Shown here piece after piece: positions 50,898 to 59,313 of a stretch of DNA of 64,000 nt. The stretch is from Bacteroidales bacterium (GTDB lineage Bacteria > Bacteroidota > Bacteroidia > Bacteroidales > UBA3663). Location: NCBI GenBank assembly GCA_024694125.1, contig JAILKE010000077.1:1-64000 (forward strand), read 5' to 3'. A model generated the notes under the pieces. It ran no database searches. It saw only the letters and a list, made by a program, of their open reading frames with translations, and was not told the DNA's origin. The first letter of the stretch is position 1, and every line of letters starts with the position of its first letter. Both the position numbers and the translations under genes were made by a program.

Positions 50898-53777
50898 ATG
50901 GACAAACTTCGCCTATTCACACTGCTGCTGTGCGCACTCTCCATGTGGCACATTGGGGCACAGGACATCGGACACACCTCTCCCATCGACTCCCTGCACA
51001 CGTTGCTCTCGGAGCGCGCACTGCTGCAGGAGAAAGTCTATCTGCACACGGACAATCAGTGCTACTACGCCGGCGACACGCTCTGGTACAAAGCCTATCT
51101 GCTGCGCGCCGACAACCATCGGCCATCACAGATGAGCAAGATCCTGTACGTAGAACTGCTCACGCCCGACGGATACCTGGTGGAGCGCCAACGCATCATC
51201 GTGGAACACAACACCCAGTCGTACGGACAGTTCGCGCTGCCCGACACCATTTATTCGGGCTACTACGAACTGCGCGCCTACACGCGCTGGCAACTGAACT
51301 TCAACGTCAGTCACAAACCGCACAACCTGCTGGACAACGACCGCTTCTACAGCAAAAACCTCGCCGACGACTACTACCGTACCTACCAGGGGCTGTACAG
51401 CCGCGTCATCCCTATCTACGAAAAACCGCAACAACCGGGCGACTATGCCACGAAACGCATCATCAGCCGTCCACGCCGCCGCCAGGCTGCACTGCCCGAT
51501 GACCAGCCATCGGTCACCTTCTACCCGGAGGGCGGACACCTGGTCGAAGGTATGCCGTGCCGTGTGGCATTCGAGGTGATGGATGGATACGGCAAACCAT
51601 TGGACCTGCAGGGCACTCTCACTGACGGCACTGCCGTACGAACGTTGGCCGATGGTCGCGGTCTGTTCGACATCACACCCCGGACATCGGACAAACAACG
51701 CCTCACGCTGCACTACCGCGACCGGACCTACGACTACCCGTTGCCACAGGTGCAACCCAAGGGTGCGGTAATCAGGCACGATGCCGAACTGCAGCAGATC
51801 CAGGTATCGAGCCAAGGTACCGACATAGGCGCCGTGTCCATAACCTGCCGCGGCAGACTGGTCGCCTTCGAACGCGAGCAGCACTCGTTCTCCACCTCGG
51901 CTCTACCCACTGGCGTGAACGAAGTGACTGCCTACGACACGGAGGGCCGACCGCTGGCAGTGCGACAGATATTCGTCAACCATCACGACGTGGGACGCAC
52001 CCTGCCCGTCACCCTCACGATGCAGGAGGGCGGACAGACCGTCGAGACCATCAGCGCCCCTGCCTACCGCCGCATGAACCTGCACACCGAAGTAGATACT
52101 ACACGCCGCACTCTGCGCACATTGAGCATCTCTGTACGCGACCAACGCAGCGACGAAACGACGTACGATGATGGCGACATACTGACCGACCTGCTACTGG
52201 CGGGGGACCTGCGCGGCTTTGTCGCCCACCCGGCATACTACTTTGAGGCAGATGATGCCACCCACCGTCAGCGATTGGACCTGCTCATGATGATACAGGG
52301 TTGGCGCAAGTATGCCCCTGTCACCAGCGCCCGTTATGAGGCAGAAACGAACTTCGCCCTGCAGGGACAGGCGCACAGGCTCAACAGCTCGGACAATAAC
52401 GACTTCGACCTGCTCAGCCTGATCAATGAAGTTTATGCATCCAATGCATCGCCTGACCTGAGCAATCCGTGCTTCACCATATCGGACGCAGGACAACTCA
52501 TCCTGCTGGGCGCCAACGAGGTACTCCCCACGACCAAAGGACTGGAATATGTCGATATGGCCGACACCGAGTCATCTAACGGACTGGTGCTGAGTACGGA
52601 GTCGTCCAGCACCGACGCATCGGGCACCAACACATCGAACGGCACAACCGCCTATCAGTCATCGGCCGACACGGAGCATGTCTCCTACCTGCAGAACGAA
52701 CGTATGGACCACGGCAAGACCCGGCACAAGAACCCACCTATGGTCGAAGCGGAATTGAGCAAGAACACAGACGTGGTGGGTGCCGTGACTCTGGCCGACA
52801 CATCGGGCCACTTCTCCTTCGCCCTGCCGCCCTACTACGACCAGGCATACCTCTTCATGACCGCCTACCGACATCAGGACTCTGCCCGCATGTGTCTGAC
52901 CAGCCGCGAAGACTCGGAGAAACACAACCCCTTTGCCTGCCCCGCCTACTATGTCCACCAGGAATACTTCTACCCCATCTACTCGCAACCCTACGCTTGG
53001 CAGCAGACGCACTCACCCGAACAGGCAGACATGGCCGATGGACCAGTTTTGAGCGCTGTGGACAGTATGCTGTACGACAAGATATTGGACAATGTCACAG
53101 TCAAGTCGCACAATATACGCAAACTGCACCGCTTCGACAAGAGTAAACCAGCGTTCGAGATTGAGTTCTCCCGACTGCTGAACCTCACCACGGACTGCGG
53201 CCTGCACTATACGGGCTACAACAATATCCTGTTCTGGGAAGAGGCTGCCCATGCCCTGTTCGGCAACATGGGTCAGAGCAATGACGACTTCGGCATACGC
53301 GCCAAGGTGGCTGGACACACGTTCCTCAAGACCTACCGCATCCCTGCCAACGAGACGGTCGGATTAAACATGACAGCCGCAACATTGGCCCTGAAGACCG
53401 ACCCACGCCACATCTGGAAGGTGCGTGTCTATACGGACTACGACATGCGTAATGACGTGGGACGCGAAGAGAACCGCGGCGAACCTGATGTGGAATTTGA
53501 ACTGATCGAATTACCCGGCGGTGGACGTCGAACCATCAACCGCGACCGACGCCTGATCCTGGACGGCTTTGCCTATCCCGAAGACTTCTACCATCCGGAC
53601 TACTCGGGCATTGTCCCTGATAAACCCACCGACTACCGCCGCACGTTATACTGGAACGCCAATGCTCACCCCGATGCGGACGGCAACCTCGATATCCCCT
53701 TCTACACCGGATCTCGTCCCGTGCGTATGCAGGTCAGCATCTGCGGCGTCGGCGCCGACGGACAGATATATCATTAA
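50898..53777 (+). CDS. Exported MG2-domain (alpha-2-macroglobulin-like) protein
   Basis: The protein is 959 residues with a Sec signal (MDKLRLFTLLLCALSMWHIGA). The MG2-like module (EKVYLHTDNQCYYAGDTLWYKAYLLRAD, SGYYELRAYTRW) is followed by repeated immunoglobulin-like macroglobulin domains (VTFYPEGGHLVEGMPCRVAFEV, RLFDITPRT-like) and a C-terminal region with PALSEIEFSRLL-like and GSRPVRMQVSICGVGADGQ. No bait region or thioester motif is visible. Proteins of this group are common in Bacteroidota as large periplasmic or surface proteins of unknown function. The Ser/Thr/Asp-rich stretch at about 560-590 is probably a flexible loop. The gene is separated from GH97 by a terminator. Confidence 0.75.
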   Translation: MDKLRLFTLLLCALSMWHIGAQDIGHTSPIDSLHTLLSERALLQEKVYLHTDNQCYYAGDTLWYKAYLLRADNHRPSQMSKILYVELLTPDGYLVERQRIIVEHNTQSYGQFALPDTIYSGYYELRAYTRWQLNFNVSHKPHNLLDNDRFYSKNLADDYYRTYQGLYSRVIPIYEKPQQPGDYATKRIISRPRRRQAALPDDQPSVTFYPEGGHLVEGMPCRVAFEVMDGYGKPLDLQGTLTDGTAVRTLADGRGLFDITPRTSDKQRLTLHYRDRTYDYPLPQVQPKGAVIRHDAELQQIQVSSQGTDIGAVSITCRGRLVAFEREQHSFSTSALPTGVNEVTAYDTEGRPLAVRQIFVNHHDVGRTLPVTLTMQEGGQTVETISAPAYRRMNLHTEVDTTRRTLRTLSISVRDQRSDETTYDDGDILTDLLLAGDLRGFVAHPAYYFEADDATHRQRLDLLMMIQGWRKYAPVTSARYEAETNFALQGQAHRLNSSDNNDFDLLSLINEVYASNASPDLSNPCFTISDAGQLILLGANEVLPTTKGLEYVDMADTESSNGLVLSTESSSTDASGTNTSNGTTAYQSSADTEHVSYLQNERMDHGKTRHKNPPMVEAELSKNTDVVGAVTLADTSGHFSFALPPYYDQAYLFMTAYRHQDSARMCLTSREDSEKHNPFACPAYYVHQEYFYPIYSQPYAWQQTHSPEQADMADGPVLSAVDSMLYDKILDNVTVKSHNIRKLHRFDKSKPAFEIEFSRLLNLTTDCGLHYTGYNNILFWEEAAHALFGNMGQSNDDFGIRAKVAGHTFLKTYRIPANETVGLNMTAATLALKTDPRHIWKVRVYTDYDMRNDVGREENRGEPDVEFELIELPGGGRRTINRDRRLILDGFAYPEDFYHPDYSGIVPDKPTDYRRTLYWNANAHPDADGNLDIPFYTGSRPVRMQVSICGVGADGQIYH

Positions 53778-53842
53778 ATCTGATCTCACTACACTTCAAC
53801 TTGCTCATTTGTAGGATTTTATGTAAGTCAACAGAAGTATTT

Positions 53843-53915
53843 ATACTTTCATTGAAAGTATCATTTCGTACTTTCATTGAAAGTATTACTTTTTTTTTGA
53901 ACTTTCATTGAAAAT
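53843..53915. repeat. Three palindromic ACTTTCATTGAAAGT sites
   Basis: Sites at 53843-53861 and 53869-53885 are perfect palindromes around a central T; the one at 53901-53915 is nearly so. They lie between convergent genes, where no promoter is expected. The rest of the gap 53778-54096 holds a long hairpin and a Family 2 end; no gene is visible. Confidence 0.75.
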
Positions 53916-53916
53916 A

Positions 53917-53970
53917 AAAAAGAAGAAAGCAAATCGCCGCACTATTACGACAATTTGCTTTCTTCTTTTT
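53917..53970. terminator. 18-bp hairpin terminator between convergent genes
   Basis: Perfect arms at 53917-53934 and 53953-53970 (AGAAGAAAGCAAAT and complement) are flanked by A and T runs on both sides. It is suitable for both the MG2-domain gene and ilvE. Confidence 0.8.
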
Positions 53971-54036
53971 ATTGTACTATATATCAATCAGCCTGTTAAT
54001 TGTGAGAAAAAACAGCAATATCAAGCGGACTTAATA

Positions 54037-54092
54037 TAGTCGATTGTATTTTTAATCCTCCCTCCCTTGTAGGGAGGGCTGGGGAGAGTCCT
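54037..54092. repeat. Solo Family 2 element end next to ilvE
   Basis: It has TAGTCGATTGTATTT, then CCTCCCTCCCTTGTAGGGAGGG and finally GGGGAGAGTCCT. The 37-nt tip matches the right end of the DUF559 element (59140-59176) in 33 positions, and the inner flank matches too. It ends 4 nt before the ilvE stop codon. No opposite end or nuclease gene is nearby. Confidence 0.8.
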
Positions 54093-54096
54093 CCTC

Positions 54097-55119
54097 TTAT
54101 TCAATAATGGTTACCCAGCCGTGAGTATCCTCGATATCACCGTACTGGATGCCACGCAAGGTCTCGTAGAACTTGGTGCAGACAGGGCCTGGCTTATCAC
54201 TTGGCAGGATGTTATAAACCTTGTCAGCATCCAGGTCATCAATGCGATGGATAGGAGCAATCACTGCAGCGGTACCGCACATAGCAGCCTCGTCGAGATA
54301 CTCAAGCTCCTCTACTGGCATTGGACGAACCTCAATCTTGTAACCCAAGTCCTTGGCTACCTGCTGGATAGACATATTGGTGATGGAAGGCAAGATAGAC
54401 TCCGATGCTGGAGTGACGTAGCTGTTGCCCTTGATGCCGAAGAAATTGGCTGGACCGCACTCGTCGATGAACTTCTTGCTGCGGGCATCGAGATAGATAA
54501 CGGCGCTGTAGCCCTTCTGGTGAGCCAGAACACCGCTGGCCAGCGAAGCAGCATAGTTGCCACCCACCTTGACACGGCCTGTGCCGAGCGGAGCTGCACG
54601 GTCGTAACCACGCATGATGCAGCATGGTGTAGCCTTGAATCCGTCCTTGAAGTATGGGCCTACTGGCATGACAAAGACGATAAACTCATACTGGTCAGCA
54701 GGATTGACACCGACCTGAGGGCCTGTACCGAACAGTACTGGACGGATATACATGGAACAACCAGTCTCGTACGGAGGTACCAGGTCTGCATTGAGCTTGA
54801 CTACCTTCTTGATAGCCTCTTCGAACAGGCCATCGGGCAGTGGTTGCATCAGGATAGTACGGCAGGTATCCTGCATGCGCTGGGCATTCTTGTCCATACG
54901 GAACACTCGTATCTTGCCGTCCTTGCCGCGGAAAGCCTTGAGGCCCTCGAAACCGGCCTGACCATAGTGCAGTACGGTAGCAGCCATGTGCATGGTCACC
55001 TCCTCACTCTCACTGACACGTAGTTCACCCCAGGCACCATTCTTATAGGTGCATCTTACATTGTAAGGAGCCTTTCTGTAGCCGAAGCCAAGCTTGCTCC
55101 AATCAATCTGTTCTGCCAT
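54097..55119 (-). CDS. ilvE: Branched-chain amino acid aminotransferase
   Basis: The protein is 340 residues. The PLP fold-type IV motifs are present: VLHYGQAGFEGLKAFR, GTGRVKVGGNYAASLASG with the PLP-binding Lys, LDARSKKFIDECGPANFFGIKG and EAAMCGTAAVIAPIHRI. It transfers amino groups to and from the keto acids of leucine, isoleucine and valine. Length and motifs are those of the bacterial ilvE type II group. The upstream region (TAAATTTG at 55232-55239) gives a likely promoter. A solo Family 2 element end touches its 3' side. Confidence 0.95.
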   Translation of the reverse strand: MAEQIDWSKLGFGYRKAPYNVRCTYKNGAWGELRVSESEEVTMHMAATVLHYGQAGFEGLKAFRGKDGKIRVFRMDKNAQRMQDTCRTILMQPLPDGLFEEAIKKVVKLNADLVPPYETGCSMYIRPVLFGTGPQVGVNPADQYEFIVFVMPVGPYFKDGFKATPCCIMRGYDRAAPLGTGRVKVGGNYAASLASGVLAHQKGYSAVIYLDARSKKFIDECGPANFFGIKGNSYVTPASESILPSITNMSIQQVAKDLGYKIEVRPMPVEELEYLDEAAMCGTAAVIAPIHRIDDLDADKVYNILPSDKPGPVCTKFYETLRGIQYGDIEDTHGWVTIIE

Positions 55120-55231
55120 AATATCGTTGTTTAGTTGTTATTGTTTCTTGTGGCATCTTTTCAATATCCTTTTGGGAGCCGTCTATCGTACATATATATT
55201 AATGTATATGCATCATATTCGAACCCGGCTG

Positions 55232-55239
55232 CAAATTTA
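55232..55239 (-). promoter_or_regulatory. Putative -7 element for ilvE
   Basis: TAAATTTG on the minus strand, about 110 nt before the ilvE start codon. The remainder of the 634-nt gap 55120-55753 is AT-rich. It contains only a possible 21-codon frame (55355-55420, preceded by TATTTTTG at 55324) and the rplY promoter. Confidence 0.45.
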
Positions 55240-55637
55240 ACAAAATAAATCATACGTTGTTCATTTCTTTCACTTTTTTTTGGGAATTTATTATTTTTTA
55301 CCTCAATATGCCGAAAAATATCGTATTTTTGCTTTCATATTGACATCTCAGCCCATGGATACGGCAGCCCTTGTAATTGTATTCTGCATGGTGCGCACAA
55401 GCAAGAAAGAACCTACTTGATTACACTATTTTAATCAAAATTTAGTAAAAATGCTTTGTTTTTCAAAATATGATTTACAGATTTGTGTTCACACGATTCG
55501 TTGAAAATTACAAAAATATTTTCATTCGTATTCGTCAATACAAGTCCGAAAACTAAAGTTTTATACCCCCATTCCGCTTTCACCATTGAGCAAAATGAAA
55601 CTCTAATAGCGTTGAAAATGAAAAAATCACGACAAAA

Positions 55638-55669
55638 TTTGGTACATTGACAAAAAAACAGTAACTTTG
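55638..55669 (+). promoter_or_regulatory. Consensus promoter for rplY
   Basis: TTTG (55638-55641), a 20-nt spacer and TAACTTTG (55662-55669). The leader is about 80 nt. Confidence 0.85.
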
Positions 55670-55753
55670 CGGCGCTTTTTAGTTTAAGCCAGTGCGATGG
55701 TGTATTGCCTTTTAAAAAGCAATTAGAGTAACACATTTTTAACAAACTAAACA

Positions 55754-56314
55754 ATGAAAGAGTTTTCTCTCTGTGGCACAAAGCGTGCCGAGAATGGCAA
55801 GAAGGCTGCTAAGCAGCTTCGCGCCCAGGGTTTGATTCCTTGCAACCTCATCAGCAAGGATGGTGCCCAGTCATTCACCGTTAAGGCCGGCGACGTCCGC
55901 AACCTTCTCTACACTTCTTACGTTTATGCCGTTAAGCTCAACATCGATGGTGCTGAGTGCTTGGCTGTTCTCAAGGAGTTGCAGTTCGGTGCAGTCAATG
56001 AGGAGCTTCTCCACATCGACTTCCAGAAGTTTGAGGCCAACGAGGCTATCTCTGTTTCTATCCCAGTTAAGCTGGAAGGTTTCGCAGAGGGTGTCAAGAC
56101 TGGTGGTAAGCTGGTTAAGCAGGTTCGTAGCCTGACCGTAAAGGGTCTCTACACCAACATTCCTGACCGTCTTATCGTTGACGTAACCCCTATCGAGCTC
56201 GGCAAGACTCTCAACGTCGCTGCTCTGAAGTATGACAATCTCGAGATCCAGACCGCTCCTTCGGTTATCGTTGCTGCTGTCAAGGCTACTCGTGCTTCTC
56301 GTCAGAACGGTTAA
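55754..56314 (+). CDS. rplY: 50S ribosomal protein L25/general stress protein Ctc
   Basis: The protein is 186 residues. The N-terminal 5S-rRNA-binding L25 domain (EFSLCGTKRAENGKKAAKQLRAQGLIPCNLI) is followed by the Ctc C-terminal beta domain (HIDFQKFEANEAISVSIPVKLEGFAEGVKTGGKLVKQVRSL, IPDRLIVDVTPIELGKTLNV). Many bacteria have this long form. Codon use is strongly biased to CTC, GTT and AAG, as expected for a highly expressed ribosomal gene. It has a strong promoter and a strong terminator, so it stands alone. Confidence 0.95.
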   Translation: MKEFSLCGTKRAENGKKAAKQLRAQGLIPCNLISKDGAQSFTVKAGDVRNLLYTSYVYAVKLNIDGAECLAVLKELQFGAVNEELLHIDFQKFEANEAISVSIPVKLEGFAEGVKTGGKLVKQVRSLTVKGLYTNIPDRLIVDVTPIELGKTLNVAALKYDNLEIQTAPSVIVAAVKATRASRQNG

Positions 56315-56338
56315 GTTTGGTGCCAAACTCCAAACGTC

Positions 56339-56372
56339 AATCCCCCTTCCCTCCAACGGGAGGGGGATTTTT
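56339..56372 (+). terminator. Terminator after rplY
   Basis: ATCCCCC pairs with GGGGGAT and CTCC with GGGAG across an AAC loop, followed by TTTTT. A smaller GTTTGG/CCAAAC hairpin precedes it. Confidence 0.85.
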
Positions 56373-56441
56373 AGTTGATTGAACCGGAATACAGAAACCA
56401 GGAACCGATTGAGAGACTATATCCGACAGGAATTATAGACC

Positions 56442-56525
56442 AGATTATTTGTATTGTCCCCGTCTCTTCCCTGTCACTTCCCTGTCAATTCCTTGTCACT
56501 TCTCTGTCAATTCCTTGTCACTTCT
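56442..56525. repeat. Family 1 right arm alone (element F)
   Basis: TTTGTATTGTCC is followed by repeated CTTCCCTGTCA and ATTCCTTGTCA words. The tip matches the complement of the left tip of element B (TTTGTATTGTC). No matching left arm is found upstream. It ends 15 nt before the MBL lipoprotein gene. Confidence 0.7.
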
Positions 56526-56539
56526 ATTTTATTATTCCT

Positions 56540-57421
56540 ATGCTCCCCCTCCGTTATCTTCCCGTATTGGGCGCTTTGCTCATAGTTGGCTGTACCACTA
56601 CTCCCAAGCAAGAGGTATATACACCAGTCATCACCAAGTCGGACCTGCCCTGTGACATCATCGACGATGAACAGACTGCAGTATATTGCCTGCAAGACAA
56701 TGCCGAACCGAAGTTAATGCCCACTTCTCTCTTTCCCGATGCCCCCGACAGCCTCATTCAGCAGTTAGGAGTACAGGACGGCGTACCATCGTCCATCAGC
56801 ACCTTCCTGATGTATGACCATGGCGAGTGGTCGCTCTTCGACACTGGACTGGGGGCAGACCACGGCGGACAGTTGCTCACTCTGCTGCAGCGCAACGGAC
56901 TGCAGCCGGACTCCATATCGCGCATCTACCTCACCCACTTCCACGGTGACCACATCGGAGGTATGATGCAGGGCGATGCTCCACTCTTCACCCACGCTCA
57001 GGTCTATGCCAACCATCTGGAATATATGCATTGGATATTCAACCAGACAGAGACCGAGACGCCACAGCAGCACAAGGTGATGGCTGCCTATCGCGACCAA
57101 GTACAACTCTTCGCATGGGGAGACTCTCTGCCAGGTGGCGTAGTTGCCATCGAGGCTCCCGGACACACACCCGGCCATACGGTATTCCGCAAGGGCAACC
57201 TGCTCATCCTGGGCGACTTGATGCACGGCTTCCAGCTGCAGTACAACCACCGTTACATCAGTTGTAAGTACGATATGGATCCCGAAAAGGCCGCACAGAC
57301 GCGCAATCACATCATCAGCATCGCGCACAACGAACATCTCACCATCTGCGGCATGCACCTGCCTGCCCCATCTTTCTTTGAGGTCAACCCTGTATCCACC
57401 TCAACTAATCCTAAACAGTAA
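56540..57421 (+). CDS. MBL-fold metallohydrolase lipoprotein
   Basis: The protein is 293 residues from the ATG at 56540 ([18 protein letters not shown]), a lipobox ending at Cys 18. Zinc-binding motifs are [10 protein letters not shown], the later [12 protein letters not shown] and GDLMHG. It resembles lactonase/hydrolase-type MBL proteins, but the substrate is unknown; being lipid-anchored, it acts in the periplasm or at the outer membrane. The ATG is preferred over the longer upstream frame because that stretch is the word repeat of element F. pth follows 7 nt later. Confidence 0.85.
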   Translation: MLPLRYLPVLGALLIVGCTTTPKQEVYTPVITKSDLPCDIIDDEQTAVYCLQDNAEPKLMPTSLFPDAPDSLIQQLGVQDGVPSSISTFLMYDHGEWSLFDTGLGADHGGQLLTLLQRNGLQPDSISRIYLTHFHGDHIGGMMQGDAPLFTHAQVYANHLEYMHWIFNQTETETPQQHKVMAAYRDQVQLFAWGDSLPGGVVAIEAPGHTPGHTVFRKGNLLILGDLMHGFQLQYNHRYISCKYDMDPEKAAQTRNHIISIAHNEHLTICGMHLPAPSFFEVNPVSTSTNPKQ

Positions 57422-57428
57422 TTCTGCA

Positions 57429-57992
57429 ATGAAATATCTCATAGTTGGACTCGGCAACATCGGCGAGGAATATTGGGGCACACGCCACAATATAGGATTC
57501 CGTGTGGTCAATGCCCTGGCCGAAGCCCACGATGCTAAGTTTGAGGAGGCTCGATACGGCGCAACCTGCGAGTTCCGCGTCAAGAACCAGCAACTGCTGT
57601 TGCTCAAGCCCAACACCTACATGAACCTGTCCGGTTCGGCAGTACGATACTGGATGCAGGAGGAGAAGATTACCATCGACCACGTCCTCATCATCTGCGA
57701 TGACATCGCCCTGCCCTTCGGCACCCTGCGTATGCGTGCCAAAGGTTCGGCCGGAGGACACAACGGACTCAAGGACATCGCAGCCAAGTGCGGCGGCGAA
57801 GGTTTTGCCCGTCTGCGCTTCGGCGTGGGAGGAGACTTCCCCAAAGGCGCTCAATGTGATTGGGTATTGGGCCACTTCCCCCAGGAAGAAGAGGATCAAA
57901 TGCCCGAACGCCTTGAAGTAACAACCAAGTTTATCGAGACCTTCTGTCTGGAGGGTTGCTCCAATGCAATGAACAAGTACAATGGCAAATGA
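57429..57992 (+). CDS. pth: Peptidyl-tRNA hydrolase
   Basis: The protein is 187 residues starting [24 protein letters not shown], the classical Pth motif with the catalytic His in [26 protein letters not shown] and [13 protein letters not shown] complete the active site. It recycles peptidyl-tRNAs released from stalled ribosomes. The 3' end overlaps the S4-domain gene by 11 nt, so the two are co-translated, and the MBL gene lies 7 nt upstream. Confidence 0.96.
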   Translation: MKYLIVGLGNIGEEYWGTRHNIGFRVVNALAEAHDAKFEEARYGATCEFRVKNQQLLLLKPNTYMNLSGSAVRYWMQEEKITIDHVLIICDDIALPFGTLRMRAKGSAGGHNGLKDIAAKCGGEGFARLRFGVGGDFPKGAQCDWVLGHFPQEEEDQMPERLEVTTKFIETFCLEGCSNAMNKYNGK

Positions 57993-58431
57993 AGTCCGTA
58001 TAGATAAATGGCTCTGGGCCGTGCGCATCTTCAAGACGCGCAGCATTGCCGCCGATGCCATCAAACTGGGCCGCGTCACCATTGGCGGCCAGAAAGTCAA
58101 AGCATCACGCACCGTGCATGTGGGTGAAATAATAGATGTTCGCAAACCTCCCATCACATACTCCTTCAAGGTGCTCGCCCTGACAGAGAATCGCATGGGC
58201 GCTAAACTCGTCCATGGCTTTATGGAGAACGTGACTCGTCAGGAGCAACTTGACTTGCTCCAGATGAACCGTATCTCGGGCTTCATTGACCGCGCCAAGG
58301 GCTTAGGCCGTCCTACCAAGAAGGATCGCCGCGACATTGATGACTTCAATACGCCAGAATATATTGATGAATTTGACTTCAGCCTCGATGACCTCGATGA
58401 TCCAGAGGTTTGGGCAGAAATGACAAAGTAA
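57982..58431 (+). CDS. S4-domain RNA-binding protein (HslR/Hsp15-like)
   Basis: The protein is 149 residues. The N-terminal S4 domain ([41 protein letters not shown]) is that of Hsp15, which binds 50S subunits carrying stalled nascent chains. The acidic C-terminus ([21 protein letters not shown]) is characteristic of Bacteroidota versions. Overlap with pth fits a shared ribosome-rescue role. The stop codon (58429-58431) directly touches the left end of the Family 2 element. Confidence 0.9.
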   Translation: MANEVRIDKWLWAVRIFKTRSIAADAIKLGRVTIGGQKVKASRTVHVGEIIDVRKPPITYSFKVLALTENRMGAKLVHGFMENVTRQEQLDLLQMNRISGFIDRAKGLGRPTKKDRRDIDDFNTPEYIDEFDFSLDDLDDPEVWAEMTK

Positions 58432-59176
58432 AGGACTCTCCCCGACCCTCCCTAAAAGGGAGGGAGAAAAAAAAATACATTCACGGATCATATAACCTAA
58501 TTGACTCTTATATATCCAAGGCTATTGAATATATTCGGAATTAATTCTAAATGCAGAACGACAAGGACTCTGAAACAAAGAACAAATTCTATTGGCATGA
58601 TACAGCCGATCCTATATTATATCCTCAACTTTTAGAGTATGCCAGATACAACAGACGTCATCCGACCGAATCGGAATCTGTTCTTTGGAATGTTCTGAAA
58701 TCTAGAGGACTGGGGGTACCCTTCCTGCGACAATTTATAATCGATCAATATATTGTAGATTTTGTATATAAGAAGGGCAAATTAGTGATTGAGGTAGATG
58801 GGGGCTACCACTCCGAGCCCCGACAAGCCATTGAAGACGAAAACCGCACCCGCAGACTGCAGTATCTTGGATATCGAGTACTGAGATTCACCAACGAAGA
58901 TATCGTTTTCAATATAGACTACGTCATAAAATCTATAAAATACAATCTTTAATACATATTATATAACAACTATCAAGTCAAAATATAATATGTCAACAAG
59001 GAAATTATTATGCAGCACAATCTCTCAGCAAAACGTTCAATTATCGTGGTTGAAAAATATTGCCACTCCTTGGGACATCCCAAGAAGCAAATTGCTGCAC
59101 CTTATTGTGCGAATCACAAATTAGTCGATTGTATTTATATTCTCCCTCCCTCATAGGGAGGGCCGGGGAGAGTCCT
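58432..59176. mobile_element. Family 2 inverted-repeat element carrying a DUF559 nuclease (element A)
   Basis: The left end (58432-58468) and right end (59140-59176) are inverted 37-nt copies, identical in 34 positions. Each folds into a CCCTCCCT / AGGGAGGG hairpin with outer bases AGGACTCTCCCC. The 745-bp unit carries one gene (58551-58952) and starts at the base after a stop codon. Its right end abuts the A run that forms the terminator of a putative small RNA. The inner DNA is AT-rich, unlike its neighbours. Confidence 0.8.
58551..58952 (+). CDS. DUF559 (Vsr-like) endonuclease-domain protein
   Basis: The protein is 133 residues. RRHPTESESVLWNVLKSRGLGVPFLRQFIIDQYIVDFVYKKGKLVIEVDGGYHSE contains the PD-(D/E)XK-type motif of DUF559 (PF04480): E in ESESVLW, D in IVDF, E-x-D in IEVDG. 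LQYLGYRVLRFTNEDI closes the fold as in very-short-patch repair endonucleases. Function in this family is not established. The gene is alone between inverted repeats and is clearly AT-richer than the flanking pth and cca genes. Confidence 0.9.
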   Translation: MQNDKDSETKNKFYWHDTADPILYPQLLEYARYNRRHPTESESVLWNVLKSRGLGVPFLRQFIIDQYIVDFVYKKGKLVIEVDGGYHSEPRQAIEDENRTRRLQYLGYRVLRFTNEDIVFNIDYVIKSIKYNL

Positions 59177-59243
59177 AAAAAAAAGAGGGTCGTCTCACGA
59201 CGACCATCTTCACTAACCTTAAATCTTATACCATGAAAAACAC
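59177..59243 (-). ncRNA. Putative small RNA, about 65 nt
   Basis: A perfect promoter (TTTG 59276-59279, 20-nt spacer, TATCTTTG 59248-59255) drives minus-strand transcription from about 59243. A GC-rich hairpin (GGTCGTC / GACGACC, 59188-59205) followed by eight T residues ends it after 65 nt. No credible protein of that length is encoded on that strand. It diverges from cca. I do not recognise the family with certainty. Confidence 0.6.
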
Positions 59244-59247
59244 ACTG

Positions 59248-59279
59248 CAAAGATAGAGCAAATTTCTTTGCTGACCAAA
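59248..59279 (-). promoter_or_regulatory. Consensus promoter of the putative small RNA
   Basis: TTTG, 20 nt, TATCTTTG on the minus strand. It points away from cca and has no gene other than the 65-nt transcript before the terminator. Confidence 0.75.
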
Positions 59280-59313
59280 TATTTTTAGCAAAAAAATTCA
59301 AAATCAGGCCAAA

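Noticed and set aside
55210-55245. tRNA-like GTTCGAA sequence
   Set aside because: The bases around ATTCGAACCCGG do not fold into a cloverleaf. No tRNA gene was found elsewhere either.
55431-55781. 116-residue minus-strand frame overlapping the rplY promoter and start
   Set aside because: It runs through a perfect promoter and the first rplY codons, is rich in Phe/Lys from AT-rich DNA, and has no recognisable domain.
56339-56372. Further Family 2 element end (CCCTCC/GGGAGG words after rplY)
   Set aside because: It lacks the GGGGAGAGTCCT tip and the TAGTCGATTG flank. It is an ordinary terminator with a T run.
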